A stretch of 64,000 nt of DNA from contig NC_060064.1 in NCBI RefSeq assembly GCF_020283565.1, forward strand, positions 6,904,001-6,968,000. The letters run 5' to 3'. This document shows, piece by piece, positions 11,788 to 22,505 of the stretch (position 1 is the stretch's first letter; the number at the start of each line of letters is the position of its first letter). The translations under genes were made by a program, and so were the position numbers. Source of the DNA: Trifolium pratense. Lineage: Eukaryota; Streptophyta; Magnoliopsida; Fabales; Fabaceae. Under the pieces are notes generated by a model. The model ran no database searches. It was given only the letters and a program-made list of their open reading frames with translations, and had not been told where the DNA came from.

Positions 11788-14679
11788 TTACCCCACGGCC
11801 CAACCATTCACAATAAAGCTTTGCATTACACTAACACCCTTAATTGACTCACTTACAAACATGAGGTTATATGTAGCATTTTCAGCCTGAACTGGACACT
11901 GAAACCTTAATGGGGTTGTGGTGTTAGATGTCCAAGAAGAAACAAATTCGACCGTAAGCAATTGGTCTTGTGCATCAAATAATAAAATCCACCAACTTTG
12001 TCTCCTCCCACTAGGATAGTAAGGAAAACGAATGACTATTTCTTCACTTTTTCTTTTACAACTCAACATCAAATCAATTGTTCTCTGCCCCCCTATGGTT
12101 ATTGCATCCTCACTGATACGATACTTTAATAGTGGAAGACCACTACGCTCAATAAAGCAAGTGATGTCCGACCACTGAGAAATTGTGAGTTTTAACAGTT
12201 CTTTCACACGATTCTCCATGGTTTTCCAGTCATTAAAGTTGTGGATATTATTTTCGTTACATATAGCAACCAGCTCCCTCGTAAGATGAGGAAGTTGCAG
12301 AAAATGAGAATCGTCATGCCATATTGCTTGAACAATCATCTGATTAACTTCTATGGCACGAGGAAGCAACGTTGCCCAGTGTCTTGCTCTTATAAATTTC
12401 ATCAGTCCAACTAGGAGTCTGTCTAATGAAAGCAATATGTTCCTCTGGTCTGCTGCTAGGTTCACACTTGTAAGAGGCAACCTTGAGAGATGGGCCTGCA
12501 ACAAGGCATTAGTTTTTACATGTGGGTCAGTGACAAGCTGTGGGTCGGTGACTTGCTGATTAAGATGAGGAAATCTTTGTTGGGTGATTAGTTTACGCAT
12601 TTCCTCCTCTTCGATAAATATCGGTCTAATGGGGAGCGCATCAAATTCGGAGGCTAAACAAAGAGTTTCTAAAACCTCCGTCAAATCAGAATTTTGGGTC
12701 AGCCGTGTAGAGAATATCTCAATTGTTTCATAGTTGATGTAGTTCTCTGATGATATCCTTCCGAGATTGGAAGGAGAAACCTTATTCTCATCATGATTTA
12801 ACACCACCATCCCACTTGCTATCAGTTTATTCATTGCTCTCACAACTAATGTTGTGAGGTGATTGGCCACATCTTCGTCACTAACTCCTTGGAAGTTGTA
12901 ATAACCGGGATTTTTGTGGAGGCGCCGACACATGAATGTTTTTGCAAGACAATTTATGCCGTCTTGAACACTTTCAACAATTCCAGCAACAATCTCAGAA
13001 TTTAAAATGATGTCCAAATTGTGCTGAAGACAACTCTCAATAGGCCATGATTCGTTCAAACACATCTGGTAGTGCTTCCTCTTATTTGGAGGACAAAAAA
13101 TAAAAACCTTTTGATCTCCATCGTTCGAATGGCGACCGGCTTTACCCATCATCTTGAAAATATCTAAATCAGAATAGCTCGGTCCATCATAGTCATTAAA
13201 CTGTGTACCCATAACAACGACAAGATGTGCCAACAACGACTCTTCCCATGCCATATAACTGCTTGCCACACACAATTTAATTAAACCCTTATTAAATAAA
13301 TCGACGACAACTTCCTTATCACTATCATCCAAGCTCTCATGAAGAAAGCTTACTCCGAGAGACAACACAGATTTTAAGGCTGCGTTTTTAATATCGAGAA
13401 CATATGCCGCAATTGTGTCTTTTTCTTGCAAACTAAACGGCTCCCGCAACTCAGCCAACGCTTCAACCGCCGTTTGGACATGATCTCTCGTAGGTACATA
13501 TACAATAATGTGTTCACCATAATTGCCATGTTTCCTAATAAAATCATCGGTTATCATGGCCATACACTTGAACCTAGTGGAGAAAGAGTCGTCAGACTCG
13601 TCAAATTCTACATCTCTAAAGGATACTTTCAGAGGAACAGGACGAGCAGTAATTGGGAAATTAAAAATGCCATTTGAGTCAGCTCCAATCCATTCTCCAA
13701 TATCCTCGGCATTTGTAGCTGAAGTTGACATTGCCACCATTCGAATATTTTTTTGATGATGGATAGCATCTCTTATGCTGACAATCACTCTCTCTAAAAC
13801 ATAACCCTCTTGACCACCTCCAATGAAGTGGAGGTCGTCGATGATGAAAAGACCGACACGTCGAATGTAGCTTCTCTGCTTCCAATGGTAGGACAAAGCA
13901 TCCCATATTTGAGAAGTAGTAACTATAATCTGCCCTTCCCCAAGTAGCTTTAAATCTGTAAAGGTTTCTCCGGTCAATTCAACCGTTCTTAAATTGAGGC
14001 CACCCTCAAATTTCTTCTTCCATTCGCGACACTGTTTATGAGCAAGAGATCTAGTTGCAGCAATGTAAACAACACGCATGTTACCTTCTTGATGATTCCT
14101 CAAAATTGCAAGCTCAGCGCATGTTGTCTTGCCACTTCCATTCAGAGCAGCAAGAAATACATTTTCATTAGAATTATAGAGAACTGGGAAGACCTGCATC
14201 TGTATATGATTAAAATAGATAAACTGATTATGATACAGAGCTTCATAGGTTGCATTTCCCAAAGAAGTAACGGGCAGTAGCGGTTTCACATTGAATGGAT
14301 TAGCACGAAAACGAGAAATCTCTTCTTGAGGTAAGAATAATTGTGTCAGAGGAACCTCTAAGATATACCTGGGGGCAGCAGGATCCAACACATAAATACT
14401 ATACAACTCAACAACATATTGTTTTGGAAGTGGGGATTGCATCCTAACTAGGAAGTTTAAAGTGGTGGTCTGACTGACATATCGATGGTTCAGCTGATAC
14501 AACTGGTGGTGAAGTGTTCTCGGGTTGACATTTGGGGTTTCTCGGTCCTCCATGACCACATCAATCATCAGAGTTTGACTTAGAGAGTTAGGAGTAAGCT
14601 TGAGTTCAACTGCCAACATAGTCCGTGTAAGTGGCTTTACAGTTGCATCAAGATTAATAACTGGCCTTACAAAGTCCAT
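11788..14679 (-). CDS. Brr2-like protein consisting of the C-terminal helicase cassette only
   Basis: An intact 963-aa single exon. It starts in the FN3-like end of Brr2's first Sec63 unit (about residues 10-120), then has a Ski2-like helicase cassette (about 150-560) and a second Sec63 unit (about 580-955). Visible motifs are GSGKT (Walker A, about 181-185), IIDDLH where Brr2 has DELH (about 279-284), MSTSATNAEDIGEWIG and MMGKAGR (about 510-516). Brr2 unwinds U4/U6 in the spliceosome, and its C-terminal cassette is a catalytically weak regulatory module. Full-length Brr2 is more than twice this length; nothing like the N-terminal cassette lies upstream. I chose ATG at 14679: the frame stays open to 14694, but the preceding bases (GATCCACAG) look like a splice acceptor, so a leader exon may join here. 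It could be a functional truncated paralogue or a young pseudogene with an open frame. Confidence 0.75.
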   Translation of the reverse strand: MDFVRPVINLDATVKPLTRTMLAVELKLTPNSLSQTLMIDVVMEDRETPNVNPRTLHHQLYQLNHRYVSQTTTLNFLVRMQSPLPKQYVVELYSIYVLDPAAPRYILEVPLTQLFLPQEEISRFRANPFNVKPLLPVTSLGNATYEALYHNQFIYFNHIQMQVFPVLYNSNENVFLAALNGSGKTTCAELAILRNHQEGNMRVVYIAATRSLAHKQCREWKKKFEGGLNLRTVELTGETFTDLKLLGEGQIIVTTSQIWDALSYHWKQRSYIRRVGLFIIDDLHFIGGGQEGYVLERVIVSIRDAIHHQKNIRMVAMSTSATNAEDIGEWIGADSNGIFNFPITARPVPLKVSFRDVEFDESDDSFSTRFKCMAMITDDFIRKHGNYGEHIIVYVPTRDHVQTAVEALAELREPFSLQEKDTIAAYVLDIKNAALKSVLSLGVSFLHESLDDSDKEVVVDLFNKGLIKLCVASSYMAWEESLLAHLVVVMGTQFNDYDGPSYSDLDIFKMMGKAGRHSNDGDQKVFIFCPPNKRKHYQMCLNESWPIESCLQHNLDIILNSEIVAGIVESVQDGINCLAKTFMCRRLHKNPGYYNFQGVSDEDVANHLTTLVVRAMNKLIASGMVVLNHDENKVSPSNLGRISSENYINYETIEIFSTRLTQNSDLTEVLETLCLASEFDALPIRPIFIEEEEMRKLITQQRFPHLNQQVTDPQLVTDPHVKTNALLQAHLSRLPLTSVNLAADQRNILLSLDRLLVGLMKFIRARHWATLLPRAIEVNQMIVQAIWHDDSHFLQLPHLTRELVAICNENNIHNFNDWKTMENRVKELLKLTISQWSDITCFIERSGLPLLKYRISEDAITIGGQRTIDLMLSCKRKSEEIVIRFPYYPSGRRQSWWILLFDAQDQLLTVEFVSSWTSNTTTPLRFQCPVQAENATYNLMFVSESIKGVSVMQSFIVNGWAVG

Positions 14680-15255
14680 CTGTGGATCCACCAAAAAATA
14701 AAATACATTTTGATTAGGTATAGTACAGAAGTTGATACAATAATCTACAAATTGAGGACCAACACTTGTTTTAGACTACTCTTTCTGATCAGGAATTTTT
14801 CACGTTAATTACTAGAGAAGTTAAAATAGAAAGAAAAAGCATACAATACATTTTCACAATACACACACACACAGAGCCTTCTTTAATGAAATTTTGAAGT
14901 ACTTTAGTCCTTTATGAAACTTAATCAAAAGCAGAATGAAATAGCATTATATGAAGATAAGAGGAGAGGACTGATATTGAAGTAATGTAATAAGCTTACT
15001 GTTTATTGTTAGGATATTTTAACAACGAAAGGGAGAAAAGGATTTGCTTAATAATTCCATTATGAAGATAGTAGATACATACATACCCTTTCAATCTAAC
15101 CTATTCTAATGTACTTCCCAACAAAAAGATCTTCTCTTAATTGAATGAGCACGACCCTGTTTTTATTTTCAGTTTTTGCTGTTTTGGTTTATGTGAACTT
15201 GCTAATCAAAACTTCCATATTATGACATTTACAATGTTTTCCGTTGACGGCAATA
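14680..15255. other. probable leader intron of the Brr2-like gene
   Basis: No ORF of interest. The acceptor-like TCCACAG just before the helicase ATG (minus strand) and the donor-like GTAAGTATC near 15990 suggest that 14680-15990 is an intron. This is inference. Confidence 0.3.
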
Positions 15256-15420
15256 ATCTATGAAGCACGGACACTCCTCGGATTAGGAGTGTCCCGGTGT
15301 CGGACACCGACATAACACACCGACACTTATAATTACATTGAATTGTGTCATTTTCTCAAATTACTAATGGTGTCGACATGTAAGTGTTTGTGTCGTGTCT
15401 TATATCCGTGCTTCATAGAT
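15256..15420. mobile_element. MITE with ATCTATGAAGCACGG termini
   Basis: Terminal inverted repeats ATCTATGAAGCACGGA and TCCGTGCTTCATAGAT bound a 165-bp element. GGCAATA occurs directly outside both ends, which looks like a 7-8 bp target duplication. There is no coding sequence. The superfamily is uncertain (hAT-like by duplication size). Confidence 0.65.
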
Positions 15421-15989
15421 GGCAATATTCTTTTGAGGTGGGGGAATGATTAACTCTTTTTACGTGATTTGAGGTGAGATTACTGGTTTGCAGGATCACA
15501 AATTGGTGCATAAAGTGTCTATTGGCAGTAGAGTACTAATGTCAACTTACTAGAGAAGTTAAAATAGAAAGAAAAGCACACATGGAGTTTGGAAATAAGT
15601 GATTAAGCATAACAATATATTCATTATAACAGTTAAAATAGAAAGAAAAAAACACACAAGTAAGTGGTTAAGCATATTAAACTAATTAATCAGAATGAAT
15701 AGACACACACACACAAACACTAGAAAAGCAAAAACAAAACAAAAACTTTAGAGCTAAAAACAAAATGTCACCTTTTTTGTGTGCCTAAAACCAGCTTGCA
15801 GCCAAAATCAGCTTCCGTTGTTGTTTGAGGAGTGAAGAAAACAACACAATCTAGCTTTCTTCTCAACAAAAGTTGTAAAACAATGGTTAGAGAAGTTGCA
15901 AATAAGAAAATGGAAGCAAACAAGGTACGATTTTTAGCACTAATAAATGTATAAAAGCATGAAAAGTAAAGAGAAATTGTTGAGATACT
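15421..15989. other. non-coding stretch in the presumed leader intron
   Basis: AT-rich, with AAAATAGAAAGAAAA-type repeats at about 15550, 15630 and 14820 and a CA run near 15706. ORFs across it look like chance frames. Confidence 0.4.
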
Positions 15990-16222
15990 TACAATAGATA
16001 TTCTTGTTGTTGTTGTTGTTGTAGTTGTTACAGTGTAGGCTTTGATAGAAGAGAGAACCAAAAATGGAAGAGGGAGATGGAGAGAGAATAAGGTTTTGGA
16101 ATTTGGAGAGTGAAGTGAGAATAAAGACAAAAATGAGAAAGGAAGGAGAAGAGAGGGAAAAAATGAACCTTGAGAGTTTGTTACTATTACTGTGAGGGAG
16201 TGAGGTCCACAAGATATAAACC
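15990..16222 (-). promoter_or_regulatory. candidate promoter and leader exon of the Brr2-like gene
   Basis: On the minus strand there is a TATA-like GGTTTATATCTTG (about 16210-16222), then a CT-rich, CAACAA-rich leader typical of plant 5' UTRs, ending at a donor-like TATTGTAAGTATC near 15990. If real, this leader would splice to the acceptor at 14680 ahead of the helicase ATG. Nothing proves transcription. Confidence 0.25.
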
Positions 16223-16232
16223 AAAATGGCAC

Positions 16233-17142
16233 GGATCTGGATTCTCTCCTTCCCCAACCCTCTCCTTCTCTCTCCTTCTCCAAATCTTGACCACTAGATT
16301 AATCTAATGGATGAAAAACAAAAAGGCATGTTATCCCAAAAACAAAAAAGCTTGTACTTTTTACAGTAAACTGAAGTATTTCTTCTTCCTCTTCCACTTG
16401 ACGGTAAACAAAATGGTTGTCATATCTCTCTTGTTCTCTACAGAATTTCTCAATGCAAGGGCATTTGAATTCATTTGGAGTGTGTATCTGATTTCATTTG
16501 GAGCTTGCATCTGGATCCGTTTTTTTTAAAAAAAAAAATAAATTAAAATCAGTATATATATCCTTCCATCTTCATAGTTCAGAACAAGAGATTAAGGAAC
16601 AAACTTGTAAGAACATGAAGTGCATAAATCAAAGCTAACAGTATTGCCAACACCAATTCAACCAACACCAATTGGGCCAATTCCATTTTGTTTCTGCATT
16701 TATACAAACACATAAAAATCAAAAAAAATTATAAGACAAAAACAAATTAAGAAAAGGGATTAATTTGGGGTAATTGAAGTGAGAAATTGATTAAGGGATA
16801 TGAAGAACCTGTGTTGGAAAATCAAGTGGTTATTGAAGATGCGGTTGTTGTTGAGGTTGAGGAATTGGGTGGTTGTGATTATGATGAGTTGATTTGGGAG
16901 GCGGTGATGTGGAGAAAAGATTGATACTGGAAACCGCCAACAGAAATCGCCGGCGACCGGCAACCCGCCGTCCATCTTCAACTTGTCGCCGAGCTGTGCC
17001 TTTTCGCTGTTAGGGATTTAAATATTCATTTCTTTTTTAAATTTTATTCTCTTATATATTTTGAACCATTTGATTGATCTAATGGACAATATTTGGAGAA
17101 GGAGAGAGAAGGAGAGAGTTGGGATGGAGAGGATCCAATTCC
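16233..17142. mobile_element. Mutator-type non-autonomous element, possible Pack-MULE
   Basis: Perfect 9-bp direct repeats AAATGGCAC (16224-16232 and 17143-17151) flank a 910-bp element with long imperfect inverted ends (GGATCTGGATTCTCTCC versus GGAATTGGATCCTCTCC, each followed by a CT-rich tract). A 9-bp duplication is the Mutator hallmark. The interior near 16900-17000 is unusually GC-rich (GCCGGCGACCGGCAACCCGC) and gene-like, with a 73-aa minus-strand ORF of unknown relation, so it may have captured host exon sequence. Confidence 0.65.
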
Positions 17143-17151
17143 AAATGGCAC

Positions 17152-17802
17152 ATAACTTGCTCACAAAGATGTTGAGGGACTCTCGTTAATGGTTGGTTAT
17201 TCACAATAAGGACAAAATTATGTACTATTTGCAAAAATATAAAATATAAATAAAAAATACCATAGAAATTAGTAAAGTTTTTCTTTCACGTTAATTAATA
17301 TTCGATCTATTATTAAACCGCTAAATTTGGTTTGGACTTCGGAGGTTAGTTTTGGTATCAATTAGTTTCATCTCCCTTTCGATCCCAGTTACGAGAATTG
17401 AATTGTGATCTTTTCTATCAAATCCAACACCAGTTACCATCGGACTAACTAATAATTTACTGTGATATTAGTAATGTTGATTTAAGTAGGTTTTGAACAA
17501 ATTTGTTATCAAACTAAGGTACTATTTTGTCCAGCTTTTTTTAAGTGTAAAAGCTATTTTAACAAATTCGTTATTAAAATCCCTTATTTTATGTGATCTT
17601 TTTTGTGTTAACTCACGTGTTTCTAGAGGAGGGATTCCGTTAATTCATAGTTCGGCTGTGAGGTAAGTAAAGTCTGACTAAGAATTATTTCCACGAGAAA
17701 TTAAACTCGGATTATCCTAAACAATTTATCCTAGAAGAAACTGATTAATCACTTGAGCAAACAAAAAACTGTCCAACAGAAAACAATGACCACAAATAGT
17801 TA
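17152..17802. other. non-coding stretch
   Basis: AT-rich sequence without a supported ORF, repeat or recognisable element, ending at the TA target of the next MITE. Confidence 0.4.
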
Positions 17803-18145
17803 CTCCCTCCGTTCCTTTTTATGTGTCGTTTGAGAAAAAAAAAGGAAAAAATAAGAAAAATTAGGAAAATGTTGTTTTGCACCGTATCTTCCTATTTATA
17901 TCCTTATTTTATTTTATGTTACCAAAAAAAAAAAATTGTTCGTGATCTATTTTGAGTTTGTTAATGTTGTGTAACAATATTTTTCAATAAACATGTAATA
18001 GACAAAAAAAAGAGGAACAAAAAAAATAATAAAAAGATTATAAGAAGGGTATAATAGACAAATATAGCCTTAAATTCTAAAAACGACAAACAATTTAGAA
18101 CAAATATTTTTTTCTAAAACGACAAATAAAAAGGAACGGAGGGAG
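17803..18145. mobile_element. Stowaway-type MITE
   Basis: Ends CTCCCTCCGTTCCTTTTTAT and AAAAAGGAACGGAGGGAG are inverted and flanked by TA (17801-17802 and 18146-18147). It is non-coding. Confidence 0.8.
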
Positions 18146-18555
18146 TATTTAATAAATTTTTGATGGATATATGTCTGTTTTTTAATAAGTTTTTTTTTAT
18201 AAGTAATGTTGTACCTGATTTTAATTAAAATAAAATAAAATAATCTACTATACAAGAAAAGAAAGTACCTATGAAATTCCTAATTTGCCCCTTTTTCATT
18301 TTTTGACACATAATCAATTCAGGGTTATTTTGTGTCTTTATTAAAAAACGTTAGTAGAAAAATGCTAAAAAATCTACTATACAAGAAAAGAAAGTACCTA
18401 TGAAATTCCTAATTTGCCCCTTTTTCATTTTTTGACACATAATCAATTCAGGGTTATTTTGTGTCTTTATTAAAACCTTTTTCATTTTTTGACACATAAT
18501 CAATTCAGGGTTATTTTGTGTCTTTATTAAAAAACGTTAGTAGAAAAATGCTAAA

Positions 18556-18632
18556 AAATTTCTTAGTAGGAATCGAACCCTTAACCTTTTACTTACAATT
18601 CTTATTAGATTTACCACTAAGCCATATGAATT
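18556..18632 (-). mobile_element. tRNA-like SINE-type fragment
   Basis: On the minus strand it has a box-A-like ATGGCTTAGTGGTAAATC and a box-B-like GGGTTCGATTCC, at tRNA-like spacing. It does not fold as a full tRNA and differs from the other SINE family in this window. Confidence 0.4.
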
Positions 18633-19131
18633 AATTTGTTATATTTTTGGAACCAACATATAATCAACATGAGTTAAGTTAAAAGAAGAAAGGGGAAGTG
18701 TTTATTTATTTTTTCTTTTTTTATAATAAGAGAGTAAAATTCATGTACAAATAAAAGGAGAGATTCAATGAAATTCTTTATTTCAACGTCATAAGTGCAT
18801 TATACCAAATAAGACAACAAGAGTTTACAAAGAGTCAGAGAAACAAAACCATAAACAAATCACACAAGAAAGATATAATAAGAAAGATATGACTTTCATT
18901 CTTATGAGATTTTTCTAAAATATTATGTTGCCTATTTTTTTTAAATAATTTTACGGGTTATATTCAAATTAATACGGGAACCTAATTTTTTTGGATATAT
19001 TTACGGGTCTTATATTTTTACTCATATATTAGTAAAGTTGTTTATTTTTTTTTATAATTTTACAAGTTATAGTCATATATTAATATGGGGACATAATCTT
19101 TCGTGTGAATTCTACGGGACCTATGTTTTTC

Positions 19132-19553
19132 TTTTTTTTTAGACTAACAACAAACAATATTCATTTATTCAAGTAAGTAGAGTACGTGTGAATCTGCACT
19201 GAATCTGAATCGGAGCAAATCTGCAAATATGAACAAAACAAACATTGTACTACAACGGAATTAAACCGGACACCGTACCAAGACGCGAACTCAAGACAAA
19301 AAAACTTTGCACTAAGACGGGATTAAAACAACATCAGACAAGAACAACAAAAGAAAACCCAAATGAAACATAAGAATGTGTGAAAAATCACTTATTTAAA
19401 TAAAAAAAATATAAAACAATCAAAAAGGGGTGATTTTAGATCAAAATTGATCCAAAATAACCCCTCATTGAAAGATGAACAAGAATAAAAAGCAAAAAGT
19501 AGGGTTTACTATGTTGTTGTTGTGGGGCGGCTATGAAAAAGCAAAAAGTGACA
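19132..19553 (-). mobile_element. 5'-truncated retroposon (LINE-type 3' end)
   Basis: A plus-strand T-run at 19132-19140 (A-tail of a minus-strand insertion) starts a 420-bp block unlike the surrounding minisatellite. TATGTTTTTC occurs at both borders (19122-19131 and 19554-19563) as a 10-bp target duplication. There is no coding frame, consistent with a truncated 3' UTR. Confidence 0.55.
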
Positions 19554-19893
19554 TATGTTTTTCCTCTTATTAATAAGATTTCGTGTTCTTTAATAATTTA
19601 TGTAGGACTATATATATTTATACTCATCAATTAATAAGATAACCTTTTTTTTTTATTTGTACGAGACTTATAATTTTAATCATATATTAATAAAGTTCTT
19701 TATTTTTTTATAATTTTACGGGTTATACTAGATCAAATATTAATACAAGACCTAATTATTTTGTTCATTTTTACGAGCCATATTTTTTTTATTAATATAT
19801 TAATAAGGTTGCTCATTCTTGACATATATTTATACTCATGCATTAACAGAAGGATATAATCTTTTGTGTGATTTCTGCGGTGCTTGTGTTTTT

Positions 19894-19985
19894 TTTTGAA
19901 CAAACTAAAATGAATTTTATTATTAATAATGAGTCCTGATTGACACAAGGTGTGCCAAACAAAACAACAACAGTTTATATCATAC
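19894..19985 (-). mobile_element. short retroposon 3' end
   Basis: A T-run (19890-19898) followed by GAACAAACTAAAATGAATTT and a CAAACAAAACAACAACAG segment interrupts the minisatellite. It resembles another truncated retroposon tail; the boundaries are approximate. Confidence 0.35.
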
Positions 19986-20796
19986 ACGTACGCAGGGCCT
20001 ATGTTTTTACTCTTATTAATAAAATTTACAGTTTTTAACTATTTTTTGTGAACTTAAATTTATACTCATATATTAATATACGATAACCTGGTCTTCTATG
20101 TGGTTTATGCAGGACCTATGTTTTTTACTCATATTAATACGATTAATACGTTTGTCCGATCTTTTATAACATATACGGAACCTATAAAATACTCATATAT
20201 TAATATGGAAACTTTTTTTTTTTGTGATTTATACGGGGCTTATACTTTTATTTATATATTAATTAAGTTGCCTATTTTGTTTTACAATTTTACGGGTTAT
20301 ACTCATATTTAATACGGTGACCTAATTATTTTGATGATTTTTGTGAGACCTATATTTTCACTAACATATTAACAAGGTTACCTATTTTTAATAATTTTAA
20401 AATGATATATTTATACTCATATATTTAATACAAAGACCTAATTTTTTGGTAGTTTTTACGAGGCCTGTGTTTTTACTAATATATTAATAAGGTAACCTAT
20501 TTTTCCATAATTTCTACATTATCATTTATATTCAAATATTAATACGGAGACATAAGATTTTTTTGTGATAGTTTTACCATTGTTCTTTTTCTATTTTTTT
20601 ACCAAATATTATATCTTTCTATTTTTTTAATCTTTTAATCTACTTCCCAATAAATTACTATTTTATGTTATCAAGTGAAGTTTTCAATTTTTTACTATTT
20701 TTTTAGACCTACGTTTATAATTATATATTAATACGAGATCCTAATCTTTTGTTTGATTTCTGGGGACCTATGTGTTTTTTTTGGGTACATGGGGAC

Positions 20797-20978
20797 GAGT
20801 TGAGATCCTCTCCATTTCTTATGTTTTCCATTTCTTCCATTACCAAAGTTTTTAAATATTTTGGGGTGTATAAATGACATTTGGACCCACTTGATGTCAC
20901 ATTTTTGCATTTATATTCCCAAAACTATATAATAATGGAGGAAATGGAAAGAATTGGAAATGGAGAGGATCCTAACTC
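20797..20978. mobile_element. Mutator-type MITE
   Basis: Inverted ends GAGTTGAGATCCTCTCCATT and AATGGAGAGGATCCTAACTC, flanked by the perfect 9-bp direct repeat CATGGGGAC (20788-20796 and 20979-20987). The TIR core GGATCCTCTCC is shared with the larger element at 16233-17142, so both belong to one Mutator-derived family. Confidence 0.75.
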
Positions 20979-21750
20979 CATGGGGACCTATGTGTTTTAC
21001 TCATATTAATAAGTTTGCCCATTCGTTTATAACATCCGCGGGACCTATATTTAAACTCATATATTAATATGGAAACTTTTTTGTTTGTGTGGTTTCTACG
21101 GGACTTATACTTTTAATTATATATTAATTAAGTTGTTTGAAACAAAAATAAAATAAAAATTAAGTTGTCTATTTTTTTTTACAATTTTTCTGGTTATACT
21201 CATATTTAATACGATGACCTAATTATTTTGATGACTGTGGCGAGACCTATCCTATATTTTCACTAACATTTTAATATGATTGCCTATTTTTTAATAATTT
21301 TTACGGGACTATATTTATACTCATATATTAATACATGGACATAAGTTTTTTTTGTGATTTTTCAACACCTATGTTTTTGCTAATATATTATTAATAAGGT
21401 ATCCTATTTTTTTCTTCATAATTTCTACATTATCTATATTTATATTCATAAATTAATACGGAGACCTAAAGTTTTTTTGTGATAGTTTTACCATTGTTCT
21501 TTTTCTATTTTTTTTACCAAATATTATATCCTTTAATCTTACCAAGTGAGGAGCGGCAACGCCGCGACTCCCGTGCGGACGCACGGGTGTCCTGCTAGTT
21601 GTACTTAAGGAAAGATATTCTCTAACTTTAGAGTGCCAAAGTCACATGACTTTCAACCATTTTTTTACCATTAGATTAATCTAAAAGCACCGGTACATTA
21701 GTACCTATTAAATCAGTATTTTTTAGCAACTGGCTTAGAAGATAAAGAAT

Positions 21751-21960
21751 ATGAATTGGATAATAAGTCCAAATAGAAAGTTAATTCGTAGCCCGATTAG
21801 CTTTTTTCCAAACCTAGCCAAACTTAATCTTCATAAGATGCAGATTAGATGGTTTAGAGATATAGAAAATTTCTATAAAAATATAGATAAACAACTGTCT
21901 AAAGAATATAGACAAATGGTTAAACTATTCCAGAAAAACCTCAAATTTATGGCAAGATGA
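21751..21960 (+). CDS. caulimovirid ORF II-like, C-terminal part
   Basis: A 69-aa basic frame at the left edge of the viral insertion. The frame is open for five codons upstream of the ATG, then a stop, so this is probably the 3' part of a gene whose 5' part lies at the other end (29051-29311). It overlaps the next ORF by 4 nt (ATGA), the compact viral arrangement. By position it corresponds to soymovirus ORF II, whose function is not defined. There are no recognisable motifs. Confidence 0.5.
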   Translation: MNWIISPNRKLIRSPISFFPNLAKLNLHKMQIRWFRDIENFYKNIDKQLSKEYRQMVKLFQKNLKFMAR

Positions 21961-22505
21961 GTGGAGATAGTGTAACACTTAAATTGCAGAAAATTCTGGA
22001 TAGCTTTTCTGACCTTCAGAGTAGGGTAGAAAAACAAACATCCTATTTAGAAAGACAATTTAAAGAAGATAAACCCCATGACACATGGAGTTTTAGTAAC
22101 GAAAGTTTCACCTGCTATGAAGAAGATGAAAGTCATAAATACCCTCACCTTTTTCATACAAGAAATCCACAACTCAACAACATAGCATGTATGATAACTT
22201 ACATGATAAGAAACCTTTGTCAAGAGAAACTTGTTGAAGAAATTCAACCTGTTAAGCTAGAATGGTATCAAAGGGTAGATATGATTCTAGAAGAACAAAG
22301 AAAGAGTCAAGAAAGGATAGAAGACCTTTTAGAACTTTTAGAAAAAAGATATTTAACTCAGGATGAGTTAACTCAAATTCTTAAGAGGGGGGAAGATAGG
22401 GGAAAAGCAATAGTTATACCGGAACCAGAAATTCAAACCCAACCTAAAGAAAAAACTTCTGAATCCAAACAATTAAGTATTAGACCACCTTCTACTTACT
22501 TTTAA
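21957..22505 (+). CDS. caulimovirid ORF III-like (virion-associated protein position)
   Basis: An intact 182-aa ORF. It begins with a heptad-like helical segment (LKLQKILDSFSDLQSRVEKQ), has a second long charged helix at about 105-145 (MILEEQRKSQERIEDLLELL) and a lysine- and proline-rich C-terminus. In caulimovirids the gene before the coat protein encodes a coiled-coil virion-associated protein, and the helices and position fit that. Its stop overlaps the coat protein ATG by one base (TAATG), implying reinitiation or polycistronic translation. Assignment is by position and helical content, not by a diagnostic motif. Confidence 0.6.
   Translation: MSGDSVTLKLQKILDSFSDLQSRVEKQTSYLERQFKEDKPHDTWSFSNESFTCYEEDESHKYPHLFHTRNPQLNNIACMITYMIRNLCQEKLVEEIQPVKLEWYQRVDMILEEQRKSQERIEDLLELLEKRYLTQDELTQILKRGEDRGKAIVIPEPEIQTQPKEKTSESKQLSIRPPSTYF

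Larger units (their letters stand above)
18244..21598 (+). mobile_element. Helitron-like element filled with a degenerate minisatellite
   Basis: The 3' end is clear: a hairpin with 8-bp arms CCCGTGCG and CGCACGGG (21571-21588), then CTAG at 21595-21598 followed by T. The proposed 5' end TCTACTATACAAGAAAAG at 18244 follows an A and has the TC start expected of Helitrons; that end is duplicated in tandem at 18373 (unit about 129 bp), with a third partial copy after 18476. The interior is a degenerate repeat in which ACTCATATATTAATA-type blocks recur about every 50-60 bp, alternating with ACGGGACCTATGTTTTT-type blocks. No Rep/helicase gene is present. Other elements have inserted into it. Confidence 0.55.

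Noticed and set aside
15768..16283. 171-aa minus-strand ORF
   Set aside because: Low-complexity CT- and ACA-rich leader sequence; better explained as promoter/5' UTR.
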